From JACJYC01 sp964558465 (lineage in GTDB: Bacteria; Bacteroidota; Bacteroidia; Chitinophagales; Saprospiraceae), in contig CAZLEF010000039.1 of assembly GCA_964558465.1 (NCBI GenBank), positions 1 through 62,935 on the forward strand: 62,935 nt of DNA. The letters run 5' to 3'. Below are positions 25,293 to 35,624 of the stretch, piece by piece. Positions within the stretch are counted from its first letter, which is position 1, and each line of letters starts with the position of its first letter. The notes beneath the pieces were generated by a model. That model had not been told where the DNA came from, made no database searches, and was given only the letters and a program-made list of their open reading frames with translations. The position numbers and the translations under genes are program-made.

Positions 25293-28200
25293 TCAATTCA
25301 ACTGGAACCGCACCACAATCCCCCCTGAAGTATCCAGCCTGGGATAACCCGCAGAAGTTTTGGGTACCGTTTTCCGGTAATCGAAGAACAGACGAAGGGA
25401 AAGCCGCCTGTTCAGTTTATATTCTGCCGAAGGCGAAATCTGCAAGGTGTAATTGCCGCGTGTCGGCTCAAATTCGGCGCCGTCCAGTTTTTGAGCAATG
25501 GTAATGTCATCCCGGAGGGAGAACAGGAACTGGATATCCAGATCCTGGCTCTGCAACTGGCCGCCCCGGCCGCCGGCGCCCTGTTGCGGCCGGTTGGGGC
25601 TTTGGGCCGGTTGTTCCGTATCCGAACTGCGCTTTTTGCGTTTGTTGCTGCCGGTCAGAAACCCGATATCCACCCCTCTGACCAGATACCCGAATCCGAA
25701 GGTAGCTTCCTTGGAACGGTTTTCCGACAACAAGGTATTCGTAATATTCAGGGAAAGGCTGCGTTGGGTCAGGTATTCAAAATTAAAGGACATGCCGTTT
25801 TGCAAATTGGCTTCTATGCCGAGCAGCGGTGCAAATCCTTCCTGAATGACCACGTCCGGTATTTCAAGGCGGGGGAAGAAGTTGTAGCTGATGCTGTCCT
25901 TGAAAATATTGCGGCTTTTTCCGCGGAGGTACGACAAACTCGTCCGGTAGCTGTTTACCGTCAGGGTGGACCGGTAAGAATGCGTCAGGTTGAAGTTGGA
26001 GAAAACATCCTTGAACAAAGGCAGTTTGGAAAGTCCGTTATAATTCAACCGCCAGTTGAGGTGGGGGTTGGTGCCAAAAAGATCGAGGCTTACCGTGTTG
26101 GGGTCGGCGCCGGTATAGGTGGCAATAAAGGCGGGGATCAACACGTCCTGCTGGTTCCGGCCATACCCTTCGGTATACCCTAATTCCCCGAGATTTGGAT
26201 CTTCATGGAGCCCTGTACCGGCGCCAAGGCGCTTGGAGACCACCAGGCGGTTGTTGCTAAAAGCCTGGAACTGGTTGATCACATCGGCGTCCTTGCCTTT
26301 GAACAGGGTTTTTAACGCCGAATAGGTGACGGTCATCGACCCCAGTTTGGAGGGCACAGCGTGGCCGTAGCCGTCAACATTATTGATATCCAGGTTTTTA
26401 AAAGTCTCTGTATGGTCTTCGGTGAACGACCGGTTGGCTTCAATGTCTACCCTGAAATCCTTGAAGGGTTCAAGCGATAGTTTGCCGTCATAAGATTGGG
26501 TATACCGCTGGATGATATCCTGGTTGAGGAACAGGCTGGGCGTGATCCAGCCGCGGTTTTCCCAGAGCCAGTCGCCGGATTGATACCATTCCGATTCGTC
26601 CAGGCCCCGGATTTCAGGTTGGATGCCGGCCACGAACCCCCAGCCCGGCGCGCCAAATCCTTCTGAAAGCCCCAGAAGTTTGGTTTCCGGCAGGAATCCG
26701 GGGACGACGGTCTCAAATTTTTCGGAGTAATTCAATCGCACTTTCCGGACGAGCAGCAAGGGGCGGATGATGATCCTCTCGATGGCGCCGGGTTCGCGGT
26801 CCTTCTTTTTGCTTTTGTCTTCGGGGGCATTATCCCTGGGTTCACGCTCCGGCGTTTTTTCATCCTGATTGCGGCTTCGGCCGGTGCGGGACGGGGTTTT
26901 GCCGCGGTTGATGTTTTTGAGATAATTGAATTTGTCGTAAAATTTCTCAAAATTCAGGTCCGCGGTGATCTGCCGGTTTTGGTTGTTCTGGATCACATTA
27001 CCCAGGCTGTCGGTGTTCAGTGCGGCGCGGCTCCAGCGGTAACCGGCCTGGTATTGCGCCCGGACCTGCATCCAGTCCATGAACGGCAGTTGCCTGAGCG
27101 GCAGGTTATAACTCAGGTTGATATTGTGTTCGTACCCTTTGGGGCGACCCAGTTGCGTAATACTGCTCCAGATGCTGTCGCGGCGGAATTTGTCGATGTC
27201 CCGGATGGTGGGGTCATCGAGCATGGAGATCTCATCGGGTTCATCGATATAAGCGAGCGTCGACGCGTTGAAGGTCAGTTTAAGGGACTTTGTCAGGTCC
27301 CAGGTCAGGTCGTAATCCCGTTCCCAGGTAAAACGTTTGTTGAAGAAGGAATTGAATTTTTCATCCACCCCGGCGAAGCGGTAACTGGTTTTGGCAAATT
27401 GCCGCTCCATGATCGAACTGAAGAAGAAGGAATTGGGCAGCGGGTTGAGGTTAAATTCCCGCAACCAACGCAGCCATTCGCTCTTGCCGCCGATCTTTTT
27501 GAAGGGCTCCAGGTAGGCTGCCGGGCGGCTGTATTTGTAGTCGAGGGCGCCGGTTTCCCGCCGGTCCCGCTGGAATTGGATGATCGGATCCCGGAATTCC
27601 GTTTCGGTATGCGAATAACTCACGCTGAAGTTTTCGATATCCCAGGGCATGGGTTTTCTGTCGCCGCCCCCGGTCCGGTCTTTCCCGACGTCTGTAAAGT
27701 TGAATGATTTGATATTGGTCACTTCCTCGGCTTGTTCGCGCAGAGAGTCCCGGATCGCAGCGGTTTCGGCCTTTTTGAGTTTATCTCTCAGCAGGATATC
27801 AAAGTCATAGGGGTCGTATTCCGGGGTTTTGGTAACGTTGGACACCTGGGCGTAAAACGGCAGGCGGATCCCCCATTTTTCCGGGAAGAACCGGCCCAAT
27901 TGCAGGTTGGTAGCTACGTCGAACCCTTTGACCTCTTCGCGGCTGCGTTCGGTTACGCCGTCGTCCAGCGCGCCGAAGCCGATGGAGTTGACGTTACCGG
28001 AGAGGGTCAGGTTGCCGAAATCGGCCAATTGCATATCCATGCGGGCCACTGCTGCAAGGCCGCCGCGTTCATCGAGGCCGGACACCCGCATTTCGTTGGC
28101 CCAGATCTCAGCGGAGTAAGCTGCGCCGTCGTTTTTCGGGTTCCGGATGCCGATCATGATCCCCCGGACATAACCCAGATTGGGATTTCCCTTAACTTTG

Positions 28201-31200
28201 ATCACGTGGGACCTGGCCGGGTTCGATTGATCCAGGATCTTGATATATTCGTCCGACTGGTTGGCGCTCAACTGGTTGCGTTCTTCCTTCAGCTGGCGGA
28301 GGATGGCCAGTTCAAAATTGAATTCGTTTTCGGCTTTCCACACTTCCCGTTTGTACTCCGGGAAAGTGGGGTTGATGCCGGCTACCGCATCCGGGTCGGA
28401 TATCGTAAGCGGGATTTCGTATTCGTAATAGTTGTTGAGGAAATCGCTGCCCATCCGGACGAAGATCCGCAGTTCGCCGTCGGGCACGGAATAAAGGTCG
28501 TCCCGTTCTTCAGCGTGGACAAACATCTTCAGTTTTTTATACACCCTGAAATCGAGGTCTGTATTCTTGAAGATCGCCCGTGCATCGCCGTCGCAAAGGT
28601 TGTCGATCCGCATGGAGAGGGATTGTTCATTTTGCAACGTGGTGAACACCCCCAGCGATTGTTCGCGCTGGATCCCTTCCGGGAGGGTATAATTGAAAGG
28701 TGTACGGCGGCTGTTTTCTTCGATATTCACCGCATCCACATCCACGGTGGTTTCCAGGTCGTCGCAGGCGATGGTTTGGGAGCCTTTGCCCGTCAGGTCC
28801 TGGGTATATCGCCGCCACTGGTTGCGCACCAGTTCCATTTTTGCAAAACGCAGGATGGTGGGCTCTTCAAAGTCTTTCAGATAAAGGCGCATGAAACGGA
28901 TGGAACGGAAATCGCGGATGCCGCCCACGCTCTTTTTCTGCGGCCCGTTCAGCGGAACCCGGAAACGGTACCAGATCCTGCGGGAGTTGGGGTCTTCGAT
29001 CCGGTCGGTAATAAAGGGTGTGCTTTCGGCGTCGATCTCCCTTTGGTTGAACTGATCGCGTTTGATGGGGATCTCGTATTGGAAATAAGATTCGGTTTCG
29101 TTGAGGGTATTGTCCTGGTTCAGGTCTTCGGCGTCGGGCAGGTTGGTGGCGGATTGCCGGAACTGGTTATCTTCATTCGATTGAGAGTTGCCCTCGGGGT
29201 TATTGAAATCCCGGTAACGTTCCAATACCCCTGCATTGTCGGGGAAAGTATTGTCGTTGTAGTACCGGAAGTTATCATTAGACGGGTCGCGGGCCACTTT
29301 GGCGCCGGTCACTGCGTTTAATGCGGTAATGGCGTTGACATAATTGGCAAACTTTTTCCTTTCTCCGTCGTCCCCCAGACCGTCGAAGCCGACATCCTGC
29401 ACTTCCCGGTTGCCGGGGTCGTTATCGAATGCGCGGGTGATCTGCTGTCCGACAGGCACAACAGACCAAAGCGTGGTGTCCACCGGCCGGTTGGGGTTGG
29501 TGGGCCCCGGCAGGCCGTTTTCAAAGAATTTGCGCGAGTCTTTCAGGATATCCTCCGAGATATTGCCCAGGTTGATGTACAAGGTTCCCTGTTTTTCGTC
29601 GCCGTCGGTGGCGGGCAGGGAGGCGTCTTCCGTGTCGAGGAAAGGGCTGAGCATCCAGAATTCCAGGAATTCGATATTGGCCGACTGGAAGTCGTTGTTG
29701 TTGAGTGCGCGCATGATGCCGCCCCAACGGGTAGCCGGGTCGCGGAGGCGCAATGAATCACCCAGGACGGTAACGCCGCTGGAAAGGCTTCCAAAACCAC
29801 TGGGGGTGTCAAAATTGTACGGGCCGCGTTCGCTTGGGTAATACACCAGGTCGAAAGTCCGGAAATTGCGAGCTTGTTCAACCGATAATTGTACGTTGGG
29901 GAATACTTCTTCCTGCGGTACGATACCGGTATAGGGCCGCCTGTCCTGGCCCGTGCTCCGGGCGATCGGGTCAATCAGGTACCAGTTGAGCCGGGCCCGG
30001 TTGGCGCCTGAAGCCAGAGTATTGACGGTCGCTTCGGGAAACAGCGGGTTGTTGTTGGCGCCGTCGTTTTGCGGAACGCTGGCGAGTTGCCACTGCGTTA
30101 CCGGGAAGGTGACGTTGAAGCCGCTTGCGCTGCCTTCGAAGTCGTCGATATAGACCACGCCGTCCTTGTCTTTCCGGCTCTCGTTGATCGCCCGGGAGTG
30201 GCCGGGGTTGAGGTAGGCCGCCTCTGCCATCAGGGAGATATTGGAGGGCGCCTTGGTGGAAAGGAAGGGCAGGGCGTCGACGGCTTTGGTCAGCCAGGGT
30301 GCTTCCCGGCTGATATTCAGGTCGAGGCCGTATATTTTATTGCTGATGGGATCGTCGCCCATATTGACCTTGAAGGTAAAGGGCCGTTCGAACAATTGCA
30401 GAAAGGTGCCGCCGATGGTGAAATTGGGGTCAATTTCGTAATCGGCCCGCAAGCCCATCATGGTTTTTGACTGGAATCCAAAAAGGGTATTGTCTTCAAA
30501 AGATACGTTGACCGGTACGCCTGAACTCAGGATGGCATCGTTCAGGATGCGCACTTTGCCTGTTCCGTAATCGACCTCGTAATCGCGGCCTTCCACCAGC
30601 AGGGCGCCGCCGGCAGTGACGCGCACCGAGTTGGGCGGAATATTGAAAGCGCCGAGGGAAATTTCGGAGGAGACCGATGATTTGTACGAGCCCTTGATGA
30701 GGTACCTGTTTTTTTCGGGGAATTCCCGCGCCAGGAACAAGGTCTGGGTATAGAGTTCGGGGTAGGTGAACGTATCCCGGTAGACGGCGTCGAGCCTGTC
30801 GGCCAGCGATTTGCCGAAGGGTTCGAGGACGGGGAAAATGACCCGGCCGTTGGTCGGGTTGATGCTGACGCCGGGCACGAAGTCGAATACGCCGTCCGGC
30901 TGGGGGTCGCCCTGGGTGTTGAGGCGGTCGAGGTTAAAAACCCGGATCAGGGGAATGCCCTCCAGGTTGCTTTTAGGCAGGAAACGTTTCAGGCCTTTGC
31001 CCGGGTCTTCATAGAAGATATCCAGTTTGAAATCGGTGGGGTTGACCTGGTATGCGCCGGTGGAATAAACGTTTTTCATCATCAGGTCCCAGGTGGGCAC
31101 GTCGATGCGTTGGGTGGTGCTTTTGAGCATTTTGACAAAAAGCACCTGCGGGGTTTGTTGGGAAGTATCGGTGGAAACGTTGTCCCGGTTGACGGACATT

Positions 31201-32672
31201 TCGCCCACCTGATAGATTTCGCCGTTGTATTTGTATTGGAAAGAAACTGCGAGGACCTGGTCGGGCAATACGTTGACATTGACGGAGATAAAACCAAGCT
31301 CCGGATGGTAGGTAAATTCCCGGGGGTCGAGGCGGCGTGCGCTGACCTTTTCAAAATCGCGGGCCTGCTGCAGGCCAAAATCGGCGGATTGCAGGATGGA
31401 TACGGTTTTGTCGATATCGCGCAGGCTTTCTCCGCGGGAGACGATTTTGCCGTAAAGACCGTTGGCGTCGTTGTCCGGCAGCGCCTTGCCGTTGTAAATT
31501 TCCTGGTATCTCGGTGAAGGTAAGGGTTCTGATCCGGTGGGATTTACGAGCCGGGTGGGTTCGCCCAGGTCCGCCAGGGCTACGATATCCCGCACATCCT
31601 CCACTTCGTTGCGGTCGTTGGTGATCCAGACTTCGATGTTTTCGAGGTGGAACAGGGTATTGATCTGGGGGAGGTTGCGCAGGGCGCCTTCAAAGGATTC
31701 CCGGTTGTAGTGGCTGAGGAAGAAGTGGCGGTTTTCGTCGTATTCGTCGGCTTTCACTTCAAATTCCTGCAACTGGCTACCGCCCTGCAACTGGATGGAT
31801 TCCCGCTGGGATTTTTGTTGGGAGATGATCCCGGTCAGGCGAAGGTGACCGAATTGCAATTCGGTTTTGAGGCCGAAAAGGCTTTCAGCGCCCTGGATGA
31901 GGGTACCGCGCAGGGGCAGGCTGACGTTGCCGGCCTCGATCTTTTTGATGATCTCGTCTTCGCTGAAAAGGTCGCTGTTATAATCCAGTTTGATCTGGTT
32001 GTCGAAATCAAAAACGGCGCCGGTATTGTAATTGGTGGTCAGGTTGAGTTTTTCTCCGATTTTGCCGGTTACGTTCATCTGAATGTCCATGTCAAAATCG
32101 AAACCGCCCTGCCTGCGCTGGCGTTCGGTGAGGATGGGGTTGTCGAGGCGTTGAAAATCAACGCCGAAAGTGAGGTCGATGCTGCCCTGCGGGCGAATAT
32201 CCACGGTATTGCCGCCGAACAGACGGTCGATCAGACTGCTTTTGACGTCAAACTTGGCGAAGGGATCGATGGTGCTGAGGCCGCCTGCGCCGGTGCTGAC
32301 GCCGGAGAGCTGGTTGAAATACTGTTGCTCCTCCTGTTTGCGGGTATATTCCATGTACTCCTCAAAAGTCATATAGGTAGGCGGGCGGAAATAGTCATCT
32401 CCGATCTTTTCGGTAATGATGTACTGCCCGGTTTCCGGATCGTAGTCGATGGATTTTTCGACGGAGCTCGGGTCTTTAAGGTCAAACGGGTTTTGCGGTT
32501 TGTTGTTGATATAGTCACCCTGCCGGTCTTTGATGGGCGGGAGCGTATCCTGAGCCCAGACAATTCCGCCATGATAAGGATCGGCCAGGCCGCCGGAATG
32601 GTTGGAGGCGGCAACGGCATAAAAGCCGGCAATGGAAAGGGTCAGGCCAAAGAGTAGTATTGTTTTATTCAT
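25293..32672 (-). CDS. sprA: SprA, outer-membrane translocon of the type IX secretion system
   Basis: 2459 residues, the size expected for SprA/Sov, the very large beta-barrel through which T9SS cargo crosses the outer membrane. A signal sequence (1-21) is followed by the conserved N-terminal SprA region: IDLTFGVDFQRLDNPILTER, MNVTGKIGEKLNLTTNYNTG and FDFDNQIKLDYNSDLFSEDE. Repeated amphipathic strands continue to the C-terminus, which ends in an aromatic-rich strand (TSGGIVVRFQLN). ruvA lies directly upstream, as in other Bacteroidota. It is the exporter predicted for the T9SS proteins at 5352 and 7076. Other T9SS parts (PorK-N, gldK-N) are not in this window. Confidence 0.96.
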   Translation of the reverse strand: MNKTILLFGLTLSIAGFYAVAASNHSGGLADPYHGGIVWAQDTLPPIKDRQGDYINNKPQNPFDLKDPSSVEKSIDYDPETGQYIITEKIGDDYFRPPTYMTFEEYMEYTRKQEEQQYFNQLSGVSTGAGGLSTIDPFAKFDVKSSLIDRLFGGNTVDIRPQGSIDLTFGVDFQRLDNPILTERQRRQGGFDFDMDIQMNVTGKIGEKLNLTTNYNTGAVFDFDNQIKLDYNSDLFSEDEIIKKIEAGNVSLPLRGTLIQGAESLFGLKTELQFGHLRLTGIISQQKSQRESIQLQGGSQLQEFEVKADEYDENRHFFLSHYNRESFEGALRNLPQINTLFHLENIEVWITNDRNEVEDVRDIVALADLGEPTRLVNPTGSEPLPSPRYQEIYNGKALPDNDANGLYGKIVSRGESLRDIDKTVSILQSADFGLQQARDFEKVSARRLDPREFTYHPELGFISVNVNVLPDQVLAVSFQYKYNGEIYQVGEMSVNRDNVSTDTSQQTPQVLFVKMLKSTTQRIDVPTWDLMMKNVYSTGAYQVNPTDFKLDIFYEDPGKGLKRFLPKSNLEGIPLIRVFNLDRLNTQGDPQPDGVFDFVPGVSINPTNGRVIFPVLEPFGKSLADRLDAVYRDTFTYPELYTQTLFLAREFPEKNRYLIKGSYKSSVSSEISLGAFNIPPNSVRVTAGGALLVEGRDYEVDYGTGKVRILNDAILSSGVPVNVSFEDNTLFGFQSKTMMGLRADYEIDPNFTIGGTFLQLFERPFTFKVNMGDDPISNKIYGLDLNISREAPWLTKAVDALPFLSTKAPSNISLMAEAAYLNPGHSRAINESRKDKDGVVYIDDFEGSASGFNVTFPVTQWQLASVPQNDGANNNPLFPEATVNTLASGANRARLNWYLIDPIARSTGQDRRPYTGIVPQEEVFPNVQLSVEQARNFRTFDLVYYPSERGPYNFDTPSGFGSLSSGVTVLGDSLRLRDPATRWGGIMRALNNNDFQSANIEFLEFWMLSPFLDTEDASLPATDGDEKQGTLYINLGNISEDILKDSRKFFENGLPGPTNPNRPVDTTLWSVVPVGQQITRAFDNDPGNREVQDVGFDGLGDDGERKKFANYVNAITALNAVTGAKVARDPSNDNFRYYNDNTFPDNAGVLERYRDFNNPEGNSQSNEDNQFRQSATNLPDAEDLNQDNTLNETESYFQYEIPIKRDQFNQREIDAESTPFITDRIEDPNSRRIWYRFRVPLNGPQKKSVGGIRDFRSIRFMRLYLKDFEEPTILRFAKMELVRNQWRRYTQDLTGKGSQTIACDDLETTVDVDAVNIEENSRRTPFNYTLPEGIQREQSLGVFTTLQNEQSLSMRIDNLCDGDARAIFKNTDLDFRVYKKLKMFVHAEERDDLYSVPDGELRIFVRMGSDFLNNYYEYEIPLTISDPDAVAGINPTFPEYKREVWKAENEFNFELAILRQLKEERNQLSANQSDEYIKILDQSNPARSHVIKVKGNPNLGYVRGIMIGIRNPKNDGAAYSAEIWANEMRVSGLDERGGLAAVARMDMQLADFGNLTLSGNVNSIGFGALDDGVTERSREEVKGFDVATNLQLGRFFPEKWGIRLPFYAQVSNVTKTPEYDPYDFDILLRDKLKKAETAAIRDSLREQAEEVTNIKSFNFTDVGKDRTGGGDRKPMPWDIENFSVSYSHTETEFRDPIIQFQRDRRETGALDYKYSRPAAYLEPFKKIGGKSEWLRWLREFNLNPLPNSFFFSSIMERQFAKTSYRFAGVDEKFNSFFNKRFTWERDYDLTWDLTKSLKLTFNASTLAYIDEPDEISMLDDPTIRDIDKFRRDSIWSSITQLGRPKGYEHNINLSYNLPLRQLPFMDWMQVRAQYQAGYRWSRAALNTDSLGNVIQNNQNRQITADLNFEKFYDKFNYLKNINRGKTPSRTGRSRNQDEKTPEREPRDNAPEDKSKKKDREPGAIERIIIRPLLLVRKVRLNYSEKFETVVPGFLPETKLLGLSEGFGAPGWGFVAGIQPEIRGLDESEWYQSGDWLWENRGWITPSLFLNQDIIQRYTQSYDGKLSLEPFKDFRVDIEANRSFTEDHTETFKNLDINNVDGYGHAVPSKLGSMTVTYSALKTLFKGKDADVINQFQAFSNNRLVVSKRLGAGTGLHEDPNLGELGYTEGYGRNQQDVLIPAFIATYTGADPNTVSLDLFGTNPHLNWRLNYNGLSKLPLFKDVFSNFNLTHSYRSTLTVNSYRTSLSYLRGKSRNIFKDSISYNFFPRLEIPDVVIQEGFAPLLGIEANLQNGMSFNFEYLTQRSLSLNITNTLLSENRSKEATFGFGYLVRGVDIGFLTGSNKRKKRSSDTEQPAQSPNRPQQGAGGRGGQLQSQDLDIQFLFSLRDDITIAQKLDGAEFEPTRGNYTLQISPSAEYKLNRRLSLRLFFDYRKTVPKTSAGYPRLDTSGGIVVRFQLN

Positions 32673-32877
32673 AACGAAACATGGGATTCCCCGGAAAGGC
32701 CGGGGATTAAAAGACGTAATTTCAAATTAAAGCTGAATGCGGGTCAATGTTAAATACATCAACAGATTCAGCGGGTTGCAAATTCTGTCAGCAAGACTTG
32801 TTTTTTCAACCATATCAGGGTAAAAACGCAAGAAAGAATAACATTTTACCTGAAGGAAGAATTTTAACAATAGCCGC
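32673..32877 (-). promoter_or_regulatory. ruvA-sprA spacer with GC hairpin near the sprA start
   Basis: TCCCCGG (32688-32694) and CCGGGGA (32700-32706) form a 7-bp stem with a 5-nt loop about 15 bp before the sprA start codon. It may limit ribosome access or act as an attenuator after ruvA. The rest of the 205 bp is AT-rich with no gene and no full promoter recognised. Confidence 0.4.
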
Positions 32878-33468
32878 TCAGGATAATTCCTTCAGTGCAG
32901 CTTTGATCAAGCCTTCCACGGATGGATTTTCCGCGTTCAACCGGATTACATTATTCAATGCCCGTTGCACTTGTATGCGGTTGAAACCCAAAGCTACCAA
33001 TGCAGATAACGCCTCTTCCCGCATTGTATTGTTTTGAGGGGTTGAAGGCAGGGCGAATTCTCCGCCTTCTTTTATTACACGGTCTTTCAGGTCAAGAATG
33101 ATCTGTTTGGCGGTTTTAGGCCCGATGCCTTTCACCCGGCGAAAGGCAGCCACGTCTTCTCCGATGATCGCGACCCGGATTTCGGCCGGATTCATGGAGG
33201 AAAGCAAAAGTTGTGCCGTATTGGGGCCTATGCCTGATACAGAGATGAGGTAGATGAAAAACTGTCTTTCCTCCGAATCTGCAAAGCCAAAAAGGGTATG
33301 GCTGTCTTCCTTGATGTGCAGATGGGTCAGGATTTTTACCCGATCCAGTTTTTCTATTTGGGAATACGTATTGAGGCTGATGTTGATATGGTAGCCGATG
33401 CCGCCGGTTTCCACAACGATGTAGGTCGGCGTTTTATGTGTAATTTCTCCCTTGATATAGGTGATCAT
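32878..33468 (-). CDS. ruvA: Holliday junction branch migration protein RuvA
   Basis: 196 residues, the normal length. The N-terminal OB-fold begins MITYIKGEITHKTPTYIVVE. Two helix-hairpin-helix motifs follow, with the signatures VSGIGPNTAQLLLS and VKGIGPKTAKQIILDLKDR. The C-terminal domain III (EEALSALVALGFNRIQVQRA) contacts RuvB. RuvA tetramers bind Holliday junctions and load the RuvB motor. It is separated from rny by a large palindrome and from sprA by 205 bp on the same strand. Confidence 0.95.
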   Translation of the reverse strand: MITYIKGEITHKTPTYIVVETGGIGYHINISLNTYSQIEKLDRVKILTHLHIKEDSHTLFGFADSEERQFFIYLISVSGIGPNTAQLLLSSMNPAEIRVAIIGEDVAAFRRVKGIGPKTAKQIILDLKDRVIKEGGEFALPSTPQNNTMREEALSALVALGFNRIQVQRALNNVIRLNAENPSVEGLIKAALKELS

Positions 33469-33488
33469 AGTTGGCAGTTGGCAATCGG

Positions 33489-33540
33489 CAGCCGGCAGTA
33501 AGGCCTCTGAGCGGAGTCGAAGAGGCCTTACTGCCGGCTG
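33489..33540. repeat. perfect 20-bp-arm palindrome between rny and ruvA
   Basis: The left arm (33489-33508, starting CAGCCGGCAG) and right arm (33521-33540, ending CTGCCGGCTG) are exact reverse complements with a 12-nt loop. On the minus strand the loop and adjoining stem read CTTCGACTCCGCTCAG, matching the core of the repeats at 24056-24140. It starts 16 bp beyond the rny stop codon and could act as a transcript-stabilising or terminating structure. There is no T tract. Confidence 0.9.
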
Positions 33541-33555
33541 AAGACTGAGAACTAA

Positions 33556-35223
33556 TTATCTGGCGTACGAAACGGCCCGTTTTTCCCGGATGACCGTGAC
33601 CTTGATCTGGCCCGGGTATTGCATTTCGTCCTGGATTTTCTGAGAGATCATGAAAGCAAGGTCATCTGCATACTGATCAGAGACCTTTTCAGCTTCAACG
33701 ATCACGCGCAACTCGCGGCCTGCCTGCATGGCGAAGGCTTTTTGAACGCCTTCGTGGGCCAGGGCCAGCTCTTCGAGTTCGCCGATGCGTTTGAGGTAGC
33801 TTTCGAGGATTTCCCGGCGGGCGCCCGGTCTGGCGCCTGAAATAGCGTCGCAGGCCTGAACAATGGGAGAGATGATATTATTCATTTCAATCTCATCGTG
33901 GTGGGCGCCGACTGCGTTGATCACGCCGGGATGTTCCTTGTATTTTTCGCACAATTTCATACCGAGCAGGGCGTGCGACAGTTCGCTTTCTTCTTCGGAG
34001 ACTTTGCCGATATCGTGGAGGAGGCCGGCTCTTTTGGCCAGTTTGACCTGTTTCGGGGTCAGGCCGAGTTCTGCGGCCATAGTTGCGCAGAGGTTGGCCG
34101 TTTCGATGGAGTGTTTGAGCAGGTTCTGGCCGTAGGAGGAGCGGAAACGCATGCGGCCCACCATTTTGACGAGGTAGGCGTCGAGGCCGTGCAAGTCCAG
34201 TTCGATAACGGTGCGTTCGCCGATTTCGACGATCTGTTCTTCCAGTTGCTTTTTGGTTTTGGCCACCACTTCTTCGATGCGGGCCGGGTGGATGCGGCCG
34301 TCGGCCACCAGTTTTTTCAGCGCCAGCCTGGCTACCTCGCGGCGAATGGGGTCGAAACTGGAGATCACGATCGCTTCAGGGGTGTCGTCTACAACGATCT
34401 CGGCGCCGGTAGCGGCTTCCAGGGCCCGGATATTGCGGCCTTCGCGGCCGATGATCTGGCCTTTGAGGTCGTCGGAATCCAGATTGAATACAGAGACGGT
34501 ATTTTCGATGGTGTATTCTGCGCACATGCGCTGGATGGTCTGAATGACGATTTTTTTGGCTTCCTTACCGGCGTTCACCTTGGCTTGTTCGATCGTATCT
34601 TTAACGAGCGCCATAGCGTCCGTTTCCGCCTTGGCTTTCACAGCTTCCAGCAATTGTTCTTTGGCCTCCTGTTCGCTCAGGCGGGCGACGATTTCGAGTT
34701 CTTTGATCCGCAGTTCGTTGGCGGCGTCGAGTTCTTCCCGTTTTTTGCTGATCACCTTGAGTTGGGTATCCAGGTTTTCGCGGATCGCTTTGATTTCCGA
34801 TTCTTTTTGTTCAAGTTCCATCTTTTGCGTTTCCAGCCCCTTAACCCGCTCTTCAAATTTTTCAATTTTCTGCTTGAGTTCGTTTTCCTGGGTTTTTACT
34901 TCCATTTCGCGGTCTTTGACCTCCACCATATGTTTGGCTTTCTGGCTGTCGAACTCAGACCGCATGCTGTTGTATCGTTCCTTGGCTTCCTGTATTTTCC
35001 GTTGTTTGATCTTCTCGTTCTCAATTTCAGCCTGAGCGATCATTTTCTCTTTCTTGATATGGGTGTCATCCATGATCCTTTTGGCTGAAAGATTGGCTTC
35101 TGCCAGGATCCGTTCAGCTTCCGCACTGGCTTTGGATTTGCCTTTGTTGACGAGGAATTGCAGGACGACGAAACAAATCACCGCTCCGGCTGCAAAACCG
35201 ATTAATAATGCTGTTATATCCAT
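33556..35223 (-). CDS. rny: ribonuclease Y
   Basis: 555 residues with standard architecture: membrane anchor (about 5-25), a long coiled coil rich in Lys/Glu (30-225), a KH RNA-binding domain with GQIIGREGRNIRALE (from 256), and an HD phosphohydrolase domain with His371 and the His403-Asp404 pair in LLHDIGK. RNase Y is a membrane-bound endonuclease that begins mRNA decay. It lies downstream of zapA as in many Bacteroidota, with an 89-bp spacer containing a small hairpin TTCCCG-GGA-CGGGAA (35261-35275). Confidence 0.95.
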   Translation of the reverse strand: MDITALLIGFAAGAVICFVVLQFLVNKGKSKASAEAERILAEANLSAKRIMDDTHIKKEKMIAQAEIENEKIKQRKIQEAKERYNSMRSEFDSQKAKHMVEVKDREMEVKTQENELKQKIEKFEERVKGLETQKMELEQKESEIKAIRENLDTQLKVISKKREELDAANELRIKELEIVARLSEQEAKEQLLEAVKAKAETDAMALVKDTIEQAKVNAGKEAKKIVIQTIQRMCAEYTIENTVSVFNLDSDDLKGQIIGREGRNIRALEAATGAEIVVDDTPEAIVISSFDPIRREVARLALKKLVADGRIHPARIEEVVAKTKKQLEEQIVEIGERTVIELDLHGLDAYLVKMVGRMRFRSSYGQNLLKHSIETANLCATMAAELGLTPKQVKLAKRAGLLHDIGKVSEEESELSHALLGMKLCEKYKEHPGVINAVGAHHDEIEMNNIISPIVQACDAISGARPGARREILESYLKRIGELEELALAHEGVQKAFAMQAGRELRVIVEAEKVSDQYADDLAFMISQKIQDEMQYPGQIKVTVIREKRAVSYAR

Positions 35224-35312
35224 GATTTATTTGCCATTTATGATCAATAATATAATAATTTTCCCGGGACGGGAACCGGCAAGTCAGGGAAGGAGCAGGG
35301 AAAGAAAAAAGG

Positions 35313-35624
35313 TCAGGTAGTTAACTGGTTGAGCAAATCCTCTATCTGAGCCAACTTGGCAGATAATTCCGCATCCGAGGGCGAGGCCGAAGCCTGTTTT
35401 GATTTTTGAAGATCAACGGCATAAGTCAGCAGGGTCATAGACAGACAATCCTGCTTGTCCAGGTTGGAATAGGTTGATGCAAACCGATCGATCTCATCAT
35501 TGACTTCTTTAACAATCTTCTGGATTGTGGGCTCGTCACTTTCCTGGATTTTTAATGGATAAGGCCGGCCTGCAATCATCACCTTTATGCTTTTGCTGTC
35601 TTGCCCATCCATAATATTAACCAT
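35313..35624 (-). CDS. zapA: cell division protein ZapA
   Basis: 103 residues. The N-terminal beta-hairpin KSIKVMIAGRPYPLKIQESD and the helix EPTIQKIVKEVNDEIDRFAS are characteristic of ZapA, and a C-terminal coiled coil follows. ZapA bundles FtsZ filaments at the division site. The start at 35624 overlaps the stop codon of the upstream coiled-coil gene by 8 bp (ATGGTTAA), which suggests translational coupling; an ATG at 35612 is an alternative. It sits between a coiled-coil gene and rny. Confidence 0.9.
   Translation of the reverse strand: MVNIMDGQDSKSIKVMIAGRPYPLKIQESDEPTIQKIVKEVNDEIDRFASTYSNLDKQDCLSMTLLTYAVDLQKSKQASASPSDAELSAKLAQIEDLLNQLTT

Noticed and set aside
33898..35088. 396-codon plus-strand frame over rny
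   Set aside because: It is antisense to the coiled coil and KH/HD domains of RNase Y. The Phe-rich translation is typical of the reverse of Lys/Glu codons.
35224..35312. Possible 6S RNA next to zapA
   Set aside because: In proteobacteria 6S RNA often follows zapA, but here only 89 bp separate zapA and rny. That is too short for the ~180-nt 6S fold, and no matching structure is visible.
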